From: Streptosporangiaceae bacterium
GTDB lineage: Bacteria > Actinomycetota > Actinomycetes > Streptosporangiales > Streptosporangiaceae
Reading direction: 5' to 3'
DNA length: 6,548 bases
NCBI GenBank assembly: GCA_030045215.1
Contig: JASIBJ010000514.1
Coordinates: 1-6,548 of the forward strand
Shown here: positions 1 through 5,992 of the stretch, piece by piece
Layout: each line of letters begins with the position of its first letter
How positions within the stretch are numbered: position 1 is the first letter of the stretch
The notes under the pieces: model-generated
What the model saw: only the letters and a program-made list of their open reading frames with translations
The model's database searches: none
What the model was told of the DNA's origin: nothing
Made by a program: the position numbers and the translations under genes

Positions 1-1473
1 GAACCGGGCCAGGCGGGCTTGCTCGCGGCGCCTTCCCGCGACGGTCGGCTGGTACCGCCGCGAGCGCGCCAGCACCGCGGCGATCGCGGCGTCCGCGGCG
101 CAGAGGCCGGCCGACCGCGCCGCGAGCATCGCGGCGCCGAGGCCAGCAGAATCGACATCCAGATGGCGTACAGGCAATCCGAGCACGTCTGCTTTCAGCT
201 GACCGGCCAGCGGGATGCGACTGCCGCCCCCACCGACCCTCAGCTCGGCTGCGGGCGACCCCGCGGCGGCAAGGGTTTCGAGAACCGCCGCCACGGCGAG
301 GGCGATTCCCTCGATGATCGCGAAAGCGACCGCGCTTCGGTCATGTCGCTCTGAGAGGCCGATGAGTGCACCGCGGATGGAGGCGTCATCGCGCTCTCCG
401 TCGCCGAGGTAGGGGAGGAACAGCGGCGCAGCCTCGGCGGGATCCGCCCGCGCGGTCGGCGAACGCGCCGCGGCGCGCAGGTGCCGCTCGGCGTCGGCGG
501 CCAGCTCGGCGTGGCTGGCGTAGCCCAGGCACCGGACGGCCCAGTCGAGCGCCGCGCCGGTGGTGTTGATCCCGAGCTCGGTGCAGTAGCAGCCGGCGAT
601 CAGGTAGCTGTAGTGGGTGATCCGGATGTCGGCGAGAGGAGCGGTGACGATCGAGTTCAGGCACGATGAAGCGCCTGCCATCTCGCTTGTCACGCCCGGA
701 CCGAGCAGGCCCGCGCCGTAGGCCGCGCACTGGCTGTCGGCAGCGCCGACGACGACCGGGATGCCCGGCTCGAGCGAGACCTCCGCTGCGACATCAGCCG
801 GCAGCACGGCCGCCACCTGCCAGGACGGCAGTGCCTCGGGAAACGGGACGGGTTCAAGGCCGAACGTTGCCAGCAGCTCAGAGTCCCAGTGCCGATGCAC
901 CAGGTCGTAGAAGACCGTTGCGTTCGCGTGCGTCTCATCGGTGGCCAGCAGCCCGGTCAGGCGATGCAGGACCACGTCACGCGGCTGCAGGTAGCAGCGC
1001 GCCTGATCGAAGATCGCGGGCTCATGCTCCCGCAGCCAGAGCACTTTCGGGCCGACATGGAAGGCCTCGGGTACATGGCCGGTGCGCCGGTGAAACTCGG
1101 AGTCTCCGACTGTGGCCCGCATCTGCGCGGCCTGCTTCGCTGCCCGGTTATCGCGGTACAGCAGGCCGGGACCCACCGGCTCGGCCCGCCCGTTAACCGG
1201 TACGACCGTGGGGCACTGCCCGGTCAGCCCGATCGCTCGGATCGACCCGGCGGCGACACGTGCGGACAGGCGGCCAAGCGCGACCAGCGCGCCGTCAGAC
1301 CAGTCGCGCGCGTCCTGCTCGGCCCAGCCAGGTCGGGGGGTGCGGATGCGGTACGGATGGCGTATCTGTGCAACCGGCGTGCCGTCGAGCTTGTAGGCGA
1401 CGGCGCGCGCTCCGGTGGTGCCGACGTCGATCGCCGCGACCAGCGGGACGCGGCTTGCTGTGCTGGTCGTCAT
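1..1473 (-). CDS. FGGY-family carbohydrate kinase (xylulokinase-like), C-terminus cut by window edge
   Basis: Predicted cytosolic ATP-dependent kinase that phosphorylates a sugar or polyol. The frame is open from the ATG at 1473 to position 1 (491 codons, no stop). Visible motifs: the N-terminal phosphate-binding strand AIDVGTTGAR (residues 14-23); GLTGQ (82-86) and YRDNR (106-110), where xylulokinases bind substrate; VVVGAADSQ (240-248) with the likely catalytic base D246; and the second-lobe nucleotide motif VGGGGSR (413-419) followed by QLKADVLGLPV. The family is about 480-510 residues and the RRYQPT near the end matches the usual C-terminal region, so probably only some 10-20 residues are missing. 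It starts 7 bases after the metallophosphoesterase stop with only a weak ribosome binding site, so translation is probably coupled. Substrate cannot be read from the sequence: GQCPT replaces the GQMHG typical of xylulokinase, so D-xylulose is not assured. Family assignment is firm, specificity open. Confidence 0.93.
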   Translation of the reverse strand, partial: MTTSTASRVPLVAAIDVGTTGARAVAYKLDGTPVAQIRHPYRIRTPRPGWAEQDARDWSDGALVALGRLSARVAAGSIRAIGLTGQCPTVVPVNGRAEPVGPGLLYRDNRAAKQAAQMRATVGDSEFHRRTGHVPEAFHVGPKVLWLREHEPAIFDQARCYLQPRDVVLHRLTGLLATDETHANATVFYDLVHRHWDSELLATFGLEPVPFPEALPSWQVAAVLPADVAAEVSLEPGIPVVVGAADSQCAAYGAGLLGPGVTSEMAGASSCLNSIVTAPLADIRITHYSYLIAGCYCTELGINTTGAALDWAVRCLGYASHAELAADAERHLRAAARSPTARADPAEAAPLFLPYLGDGERDDASIRGALIGLSERHDRSAVAFAIIEGIALAVAAVLETLAAAGSPAAELRVGGGGSRIPLAGQLKADVLGLPVRHLDVDSAGLGAAMLAARSAGLCAADAAIAAVLARSRRYQPTVAGRRREQARLARF

Positions 1474-1480
1474 CGACCGG

Positions 1481-2431
1481 TCATCCGCGCACGAACTGAT
1501 AGGCCTTGACCTTTCCAGGGTCTAGCGTGACCAGGACGCCATTGAGCACCCCTGTCCCGTAATCACTGCCGGGATTGATCGCCAGCGTGCGGCCGAGCTT
1601 GCGGAAGCCCGCACTCTCGTGGATGTGGCCATGCAGCCCGAGCAGCGGCTGTACCCGTTCGATGAGCTCGCGGACCGCGTGACTCCCGACGGGGCTCATT
1701 TTTGCCTGCCCGGCCGACGTCTGAACCTGGAGGTTCTCGTCGAGTACCGGCGCCTCATCGAGGCCGGTGTCGAACGGCGGCGGGTGCAAGTTGAAGATCG
1801 AGTGCTCGGGTTCGCGCAGCTCGCCGGCGAGGACCGCGAACTCCAGTCGCAGGTCCTCTTCGGTCATCTCCCTGTAGGTATGCCAGGGAGTGGTGTTCGC
1901 GTATCCCCATGAAATCATCTCGTGCCCGCCGACCAGGACGTCCCGGCCCTCGCAGTGCGTGCCCCACGGGGCCGCGTCCAGCATCGCCGTGAGCTCGGGC
2001 GGGTCGTCGTTGCCGAGCATCCAGTAGATCGGGATGTTGCGAGGGCGCAGGCGCTCGTCGGCGAGTTCCAGCCATTGCTGCAGCCGCTGGCTGATCAGTG
2101 ACAGGAACAGGGCGTCGAGCTCGCCTGCCGCCTCCAGGTCGGCCAGCTCACCGGGGTCGGCCCGGTACGGGTAGTAGCCGTGATCGGCGATCAGCTGCTC
2201 GACTCCGCGCAGTTCCTCGCCATCCTCTAGGTCGTACGACGCGCCCCTGAAGCTGAATTTGAACCGGCCGGCTGGCGCTCGGGTAATCGACTGGATCGCC
2301 TTTCCCGCCAGGTCCCCGCCCAGCACCATGACGTCGGCCTTGTAAATGGCTCCCCCGTTGAGGTACTTACGGAAGCATTTGCCTGATCCGTGCAGGTCGC
2401 TGACGAAGTACAGCCTGATTCCCTTGGCCAT
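1481..2431 (-). CDS. Calcineurin-like metallophosphoesterase
   Basis: A 316-residue protein of the binuclear-metal phosphoesterase superfamily, which hydrolyses phosphomono- or diesters; no signal peptide, so cytosolic. The metal-binding blocks appear in order: SDLHG (residues 11-15, ligands D12 and H14), GGDLAG (38-43, D40), GNDD (140-143, N141), NLHPPP (214-219, H216) and HGHIHES (267-273, H269 and H271). The third block reads GND where many relatives have GNH(E/D), so the usual catalytic histidine is an aspartate. An insertion of about 60 residues (roughly 45-105) lies between blocks two and three. The ATG at 2431 is preceded by GAAGG, which overlaps the stop codon of the upstream BtpA-like gene, at about 7 bases spacing; the two genes are 10 bases apart. 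A phosphatase inside a kinase operon could act on a phosphorylated intermediate, dephosphorylate a toxic by-product, or cleave a cyclic phosphodiester. The substrate is unknown. Confidence 0.93.
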   Translation of the reverse strand: MAKGIRLYFVSDLHGSGKCFRKYLNGGAIYKADVMVLGGDLAGKAIQSITRAPAGRFKFSFRGASYDLEDGEELRGVEQLIADHGYYPYRADPGELADLEAAGELDALFLSLISQRLQQWLELADERLRPRNIPIYWMLGNDDPPELTAMLDAAPWGTHCEGRDVLVGGHEMISWGYANTTPWHTYREMTEEDLRLEFAVLAGELREPEHSIFNLHPPPFDTGLDEAPVLDENLQVQTSAGQAKMSPVGSHAVRELIERVQPLLGLHGHIHESAGFRKLGRTLAINPGSDYGTGVLNGVLVTLDPGKVKAYQFVRG

Positions 2432-2441
2432 CGTGCCGCCT

Positions 2442-3248
2442 TCAGCTGTCCCGCGATCTACGCACGATGTCGACCATGCGTGCGGCGCGATCCGGATCGA
2501 CTTGGTTCCAGGTCGAGCCGTCGACCTTCAGGCCGGTGCCGACGATGATACCGTCGGCCAGGGAAAGGATCTTGTCCGCGTTGTCGTGGGTAACGCCGGT
2601 GTTCGCGAGCACGGGCACCTCGCCGGCGCTCTCCTTGGCCGCCTGCAAGTCAGCCAGATCAATTTGCGCACCGGCCTGTGGTCCGCTGATCAGCAGCGCG
2701 TCGGCGCCGAGGAACGCGGCGCCGCGGGCGCGATCGGCTACGGGTCGCCCCGCGACAGACCGGCTGAATTCCGGGGTCACGTTCGTGAAGATCGCGACAT
2801 CGTCAGCGCCGATAGCGTGCCGGTAATACGCCAGCTCCCCGAAGTCGGGCGCGAGCAGGCCCATGTCGCTCTCGAAGACCCCCGTGAATACCTCGCGGAC
2901 GAACATCGCGCCGGTCGCCCTGGCGACGGCGATCGCCGCTTTCGGATCCCACAGCAGGTCCACGCCAAACGGGATCGTGATCTCGTGCCGTAGCCGGCCG
3001 ATGATCGCAGCCTCGGCGGCCGCGATCTCAACGCCCACCGCAGTCGAGTACGGCAGGTCATGCTCGTTACAGAACAGCAGCGCGTCAACGCCGGCTCCCT
3101 GCAGCGCGAGGACGTCCTTGCGCACCGCGGCGTAGATATGATCCATGCCCGCGGTGGCGTCGTGCCGTGGTCGGCCTGGCAGCGCGAGCAGATGACACAT
3201 CGCGATCAGCGGCTTGGGCACGCCGAACATCCGCTCCATGGTGTTCAC
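2442..3248 (-). CDS. BtpA/SgcQ-family TIM-barrel protein
   Basis: A 268-residue protein matching the BtpA/SgcQ family, predicted TIM barrels named after cyanobacterial BtpA (linked to photosystem I accumulation) and E. coli SgcQ of the sgc sugar operon; the biochemical activity is not firmly established as far as I know. Matching blocks: AMCHLLALPGRP (residues 16-27), GAGVDALLF and NEHDLPYST (about 51-69), a central barrel strand FGVDLLWD (94-101), ISGPQAG (187-193), VLANTGVTHDNADK (213-226) and the closing IIVGTGLKVDG (234-244), which resembles a phosphate-binding loop. The GTG at 3248 is preferred because AGGAGG lies 7 bases upstream; the ATG at 3239 would be 16 bases away. It overlaps the end of the DeoR gene by four bases (GTGA). 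Several family-typical positions differ (see findings). Family call is firm; function in this operon is unknown, possibly a lyase or epimerase on a phosphorylated sugar. Confidence 0.92.
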   Translation of the reverse strand: MNTMERMFGVPKPLIAMCHLLALPGRPRHDATAGMDHIYAAVRKDVLALQGAGVDALLFCNEHDLPYSTAVGVEIAAAEAAIIGRLRHEITIPFGVDLLWDPKAAIAVARATGAMFVREVFTGVFESDMGLLAPDFGELAYYRHAIGADDVAIFTNVTPEFSRSVAGRPVADRARGAAFLGADALLISGPQAGAQIDLADLQAAKESAGEVPVLANTGVTHDNADKILSLADGIIVGTGLKVDGSTWNQVDPDRAARMVDIVRRSRDS

Positions 3249-4135
3249 TGGCTGGCCTCCTGTTCGCCATCCCGCCCGGGCGGCCGTGCCGGTGGCCGCT
3301 CGTCAGGGTGACCGCGCAGCGGCCTGACCGAGGCCCGGATAGACCCGCGGCCAGGCTTCGCCCTGGGCCGGGCGCCGTCGGCGACGACGACGTCCACGCC
3401 CACCGCGCGCAGCCGGTCGAGCTCAGACTCGTCCGCGCCCGAACTGGTTACCAGGCTGGAGATCGCTCGGGCCGGGGCGACGATCGCCCGCGCGTCCACG
3501 CCGATTTTCGACCCGTCGGCGAGCACGACCAGCCTCGAGCTGTGCTCGATCGCGGCCCGGTTGACCTCGGCGATGTCGTCATCTAGCTCGGTCACGCCGA
3601 ACCGGGCCGAGACGCCGGCCGCGCCGATGACCGCGACGTCGGTCCGGTACCTCGCAACCGACGTGATCGCTATCGGTCCCACGCACGCCAGTTCCTCCTC
3701 GCGGACGGCGCCGCCGAGCGCGACGACGTCCACGGGCCGCGAGCCGAGCAGGCTCGCGACCGGCAACGAGGCCGTGATCACCTGGAGTTCCCTGGTCGCG
3801 CTCAGGAACAGCGAAAACTGCTCGGCCGTGGTTCCGGCGCCGACAAACAGCACGGACGACCCGGTGAGCGCCTCGGCGGCCCGCATGCCGATGAGTCGCT
3901 TCTCCGCGGTGTGCTCGAGTGCCCTGGCGTTGAATGCGAGCTCGATTGACTTAGTGATGTGCGCGGTCGCGCCGCCATAGGTGTGCCGCAGGAACCCGTC
4001 TTGCTCCAGCCGGCTGATATCACGCCGGATGGTCATTTCCGAGACATCCAGCTCCAGCGCCAGTTCGGCGATCTTGATCGTCTGCTCTTCCGCAACCCGC
4101 TGGAGGATCCGGCGGCGGCGGTCGACGGCGAACAC
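3245..4135 (-). CDS. DeoR/GlpR-family transcriptional regulator with an extended C-terminal tail
   Basis: Cytosolic DNA-binding regulator, usually a repressor released by a sugar phosphate. From the GTG at 4135 (296 residues) it begins MFAVDRRRRIL and carries the DeoR winged helix-turn-helix: AELALELDVSEMTIRRDI (about 23-40) and LRHTYGGA (49-56). The effector domain shows VGAGTTAEQF (98-107), LGGAV, GPIAI, FGVTE and LADGSK (about 205-210). A segment normally reading VKRAMI is VNRAAI here, so the usual lysine is an asparagine. The start was chosen because AAGGAG (4146-4151) lies 10 bases upstream and the length before the helix-turn-helix fits the family. In-frame alternatives are ATG 4162 and TTG 4174, neither with a convincing ribosome binding site. 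The last roughly 43 residues (254-296) are an Arg/Pro-rich tail beyond the normal family end. First gene of the leftward operon; probably controls it, and perhaps the divergent permease. Confidence 0.9.
   Translation of the reverse strand: MFAVDRRRRILQRVAEEQTIKIAELALELDVSEMTIRRDISRLEQDGFLRHTYGGATAHITKSIELAFNARALEHTAEKRLIGMRAAEALTGSSVLFVGAGTTAEQFSLFLSATRELQVITASLPVASLLGSRPVDVVALGGAVREEELACVGPIAITSVARYRTDVAVIGAAGVSARFGVTELDDDIAEVNRAAIEHSSRLVVLADGSKIGVDARAIVAPARAISSLVTSSGADESELDRLRAVGVDVVVADGARPRAKPGRGSIRASVRPLRGHPDERPPARPPGRDGEQEASQ
3256..3261 (-). promoter_or_regulatory. Ribosome binding site deciding the BtpA-like start
   Basis: On the minus strand the bases read AGGAGG, a perfect anti-16S match, 7 bases before the GTG at 3248. 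This favours GTG 3248 over the ATG nine bases downstream. The site lies inside the coding sequence for the DeoR C-terminal tail, so the two genes are probably translationally coupled. Confidence 0.75.
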
Positions 4136-4145
4136 GCGGGCGCTG

Positions 4146-4151
4146 CTCCTT
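4146..4151 (-). promoter_or_regulatory. Ribosome binding site supporting the GTG 4135 start of the DeoR gene
   Basis: The minus strand reads GGAAGGAGCAG; the AAGGAG core is 10 bases upstream of the GTG at 4135. The two farther in-frame starts (ATG 4162 and TTG 4174) lack a purine-rich element at a useful distance, and would place part of the AT-rich control region within or next to the coding sequence. Confidence 0.5.
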
Positions 4152-4174
4152 CCGGCGACCATTCCGGGCAACAA

Positions 4175-4180
4175 ATTCTA
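4175..4180 (-). promoter_or_regulatory. Possible -10 element of the leftward operon
   Basis: The minus strand reads TAGAAT, five of six matches to TATAAT. It would start transcription near 4168, giving a leader of roughly 30 bases before the GTG at 4135 but almost none before ATG 4162. No good -35 lies at 16-18 bases; the nearby TTGACG has a 23-base spacer, so the promoter call rests mainly on the -10 and on position. Confidence 0.35.
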
Positions 4181-4183
4181 ACA

Positions 4184-4196
4184 CATTTACTAGATG
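4184..4196. promoter_or_regulatory. Candidate operator: near-palindromic 13-mer
   Basis: CATTTACTAGATG pairs with itself at five of six positions around a central C (only the fourth pair fails), and the bases at 4180-4181 and 4199-4200 (AA and TT) extend the symmetry after a two-base break. It lies in the AT-rich core, just upstream of the leftward -10-like element, where a bound repressor could block the operon promoter and perhaps affect the permease promoter. Assignment to the adjacent DeoR protein is inference. Confidence 0.35.
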
Positions 4197-4291
4197 ATTT
4201 CTGCGTCAATATCCGATACTCTCTGTTCAGTCCTGTTACTCTCGCGACCCCGGCGCAGGCCAGCAGGCGTTCATGCTCCAGCGCACGGAGT

Positions 4292-4297
4292 GAGGAG
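4292..4297 (+). promoter_or_regulatory. Ribosome binding site of the permease gene
   Basis: GAGGAG lies 5 bases before the ATG at 4303, with a further GGAG just upstream (4287-4290). This fixes the permease start, which also matches the short hydrophilic N-terminus expected for the family. Confidence 0.75.
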
Positions 4298-4302
4298 CAG
4301 CT

Positions 4303-5943
4303 ATGAGCACGGCTGAGAGCCGCGAGGATCGCCAGCTATTCGTGCGGCAGAGCACGGGCCTGGTACGCGAGGCGTCCGCTTTCGACGCGATGGTGTTCAA
4401 CGCCGTGTTCTCCGCGCCGGTCGGTGCGACCCTGGCCTGGGGAGTGTTCTTCGCGCTGTCGGCATTCCCCGGCGCGGACCTGGTCACGGCGACGCTGGTG
4501 TCGTTCGTGATCAATGTGCCGATCATCTTGATGATGGCGCTGATGGCGTCGAGCATGCCGCGTACTGGCGGCGACTATGTCTGGGTCAGCCGGATCCTCT
4601 CACCGCCCCTGGCGACCGTGTCGAACTTCGCGGCCGCGTTCTCGGCCATGATCGGCGCGACGTTCTGGGCCAGGTACTTCCCGGTCTTCGCGCTCGGGCC
4701 GACGCTGGTGACGTTCGGCGTCTTCTTCCACAACCAGGGCCTCATCAACTGGGGCGACGACTTCCAGACCTCGCACACCTGGATCTTCCTCGGCGGGCTG
4801 TTCATGATCTTGCTGATGACGGCCATCCTGATCGCCGGCACCAAGGTCACGTTCCGGTGGCAGAACACGTTCTGGATCATCGCCTCGGCCGGGACGTTCC
4901 TGGCTTTCATTGTGCTGGCGGTCGGGTCGTCCAGCGCCTTCCGGTCCCACTTCGACCAGCTCTCGGCGCGATTCGGCGCCCACGGCAACGCTTACCAGCA
5001 GGTGATCAACACCGTCCACAGCAGCATCCTGAACGAGCCAGATGCGGGCCGGATGTCGAGCACGCTGCCGGCCATCTTCGTGATCATGACGTTCATGATG
5101 TGGAACTGGTGGAGTGTCTACCTGTCTGGCGAGCTCAAGAGTGCCTCGAACCGCAACCGTCAGCTCAAGATCATGTTTACGGCGCTGGCCTGGGACGTGG
5201 TCTTTATCGTCATCGGCGTACTGCTGATCTACAAGGTCGCCGGCTACGCGTTCATGTCGGCGGTCAATACGAGCCCGAACAAGGCGTACGTGATCCCGTC
5301 CGGGCCCTGGTATCACTTCCTCAGCGCGCTGACGGTGAACATCCCGGTGCTGACCGTCCTGATCGTCGGCTCGTTCCTGTTCTGGAGCCTGCCCGCGATG
5401 GTCGGTAACTCGTTCATGCCGGTGCGCACGGTCTTCGCCTGGGCGTTCGACCGGCTGCTGCCGGCCAAGCTCGCCGACGTCAACGACCGCACGCACTCGC
5501 CCGTGCCGTCGATCCTGACCGTGATGAGCCTCGTCACGGTCATGCTCGTGTGGAGCGTGCTGGCGACGACGTTCGAGACGTGGCTGGCGCTGGGCGTGCT
5601 GGCCGGCGTGGTCTGCGTGTGGATCGTCTGCGTCGCCGCGTTCACCTTCCCTGAGCGGCGGCCTGATCTGTATCAGGCGTCTCCGGCGAACATGAGATGG
5701 GGCGGCGTCCCGGTCCTCAAGATCGTGGCTCCGCTGTCGTTCCTGGTGATGGCCTTCCTGGTCTACGACGTCCTGGAGTACCCGGCCCTGGCCATCGGCA
5801 CCAGCTCACACTGGTGGTACGTGCCGGCCTTCATGGGCGGCACGGCGGCGTTCGGCCTGCTCGTTTACTACGTTGCGAAGTTCGTCCGGCGCTCCCAGGG
5901 CGTCGACGTAGACCTGGTGTACCGGGAGCTTCCGCCCGAGTAG
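4303..5943 (+). CDS. APC-superfamily amino acid/polyamine-type permease
   Basis: A 546-residue integral membrane transporter, expected to drive uptake of an amino acid, amine or related solute by ion coupling or exchange. A hydrophilic N-terminus ends in STGLVREAS (residues 17-25), typical of one bacterial APC branch, and leads into about 12-13 hydrophobic segments, near 28-52, 60-82, 103-142 (two), 159-180, 186-208, 254-275, 290-313, 339-365, 403-421, 425-449, 471-490 and 504-526. APC hallmarks are MPRTGGDYVWVSRIL (85-99), GELKSASNRN (276-285) and FDRLLPAKLADVNDRTHSP (382-400). A long outward loop of about 45 residues (209-253) separates segments six and seven, making the protein longer than many relatives. 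It is divergent from the DeoR operon across a shared control region and converges on the chelatase gene. Family is secure; substrate is not. Co-regulation with the sugar kinase operon would suggest a sugar-amine or amino-sugar-like solute, but an ordinary amino acid is equally possible. Confidence 0.93.
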   Translation: MSTAESREDRQLFVRQSTGLVREASAFDAMVFNAVFSAPVGATLAWGVFFALSAFPGADLVTATLVSFVINVPIILMMALMASSMPRTGGDYVWVSRILSPPLATVSNFAAAFSAMIGATFWARYFPVFALGPTLVTFGVFFHNQGLINWGDDFQTSHTWIFLGGLFMILLMTAILIAGTKVTFRWQNTFWIIASAGTFLAFIVLAVGSSSAFRSHFDQLSARFGAHGNAYQQVINTVHSSILNEPDAGRMSSTLPAIFVIMTFMMWNWWSVYLSGELKSASNRNRQLKIMFTALAWDVVFIVIGVLLIYKVAGYAFMSAVNTSPNKAYVIPSGPWYHFLSALTVNIPVLTVLIVGSFLFWSLPAMVGNSFMPVRTVFAWAFDRLLPAKLADVNDRTHSPVPSILTVMSLVTVMLVWSVLATTFETWLALGVLAGVVCVWIVCVAAFTFPERRPDLYQASPANMRWGGVPVLKIVAPLSFLVMAFLVYDVLEYPALAIGTSSHWWYVPAFMGGTAAFGLLVYYVAKFVRRSQGVDVDLVYRELPPE

Positions 5944-5992
5944 CGCTGGCCAGGCCCGCCAGAACGACAGCTCTGCAGGCGGCGCATCAAGC

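Larger units (their letters stand above)
4136..4302. promoter_or_regulatory. Divergent control region between the DeoR operon and the permease gene
   Basis: This is the only long non-coding gap in the window and must hold the promoters of both the leftward operon and the rightward permease gene. Bases 4171-4240 are markedly AT-richer than all flanking DNA. They contain a near-palindrome at 4184-4196, a leftward -10-like TAGAAT at 4175-4180, a leftward TTGACG at 4204-4209 (23 bases away, too far for an ideal pair) and two TACTCTC copies at 4218-4224 and 4238-4244. I see no convincing rightward -35/-10 pair; GATACT at 4215-4220 is the nearest -10-like hexamer. Confidence 0.7.

Noticed and set aside
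889..1509. Plus-strand open frame (206 codons) opposite the kinase gene
   Set aside because: Low-complexity antisense product with no motif; the opposite strand carries all the FGGY kinase motifs in one unbroken frame.
2346..2993. Plus-strand open frame (215 codons) across the phosphoesterase/BtpA junction
   Set aside because: No family resemblance; it is antisense to two strongly supported genes and explained by GC-rich codon bias.
4136..4174. Farther upstream starts for the DeoR gene (TTG 4174 or ATG 4162)
   Set aside because: Neither has a ribosome binding site at a sensible distance, they add residues not typical before the helix-turn-helix, and the likely promoter lies almost on top of them. 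ATG 4162 is not fully excluded.
4600..5496. Long minus-strand open frame (298 codons) opposite the permease gene
   Set aside because: It is rich in Arg, Asp, Gly and His with no recognisable domain, typical of the antisense frame of a GC-rich gene, and it lies wholly inside a well-supported permease.
5944..5992. Possible terminator hairpin between the convergent permease and chelatase genes (CTGGC at 5946-5950 with GCCAG at 5958-5962)
   Set aside because: Only a five-base stem with a seven-base loop and no T-run; such short pairings are common by chance in GC-rich DNA. The gap could hold a terminator, but I cannot support one.
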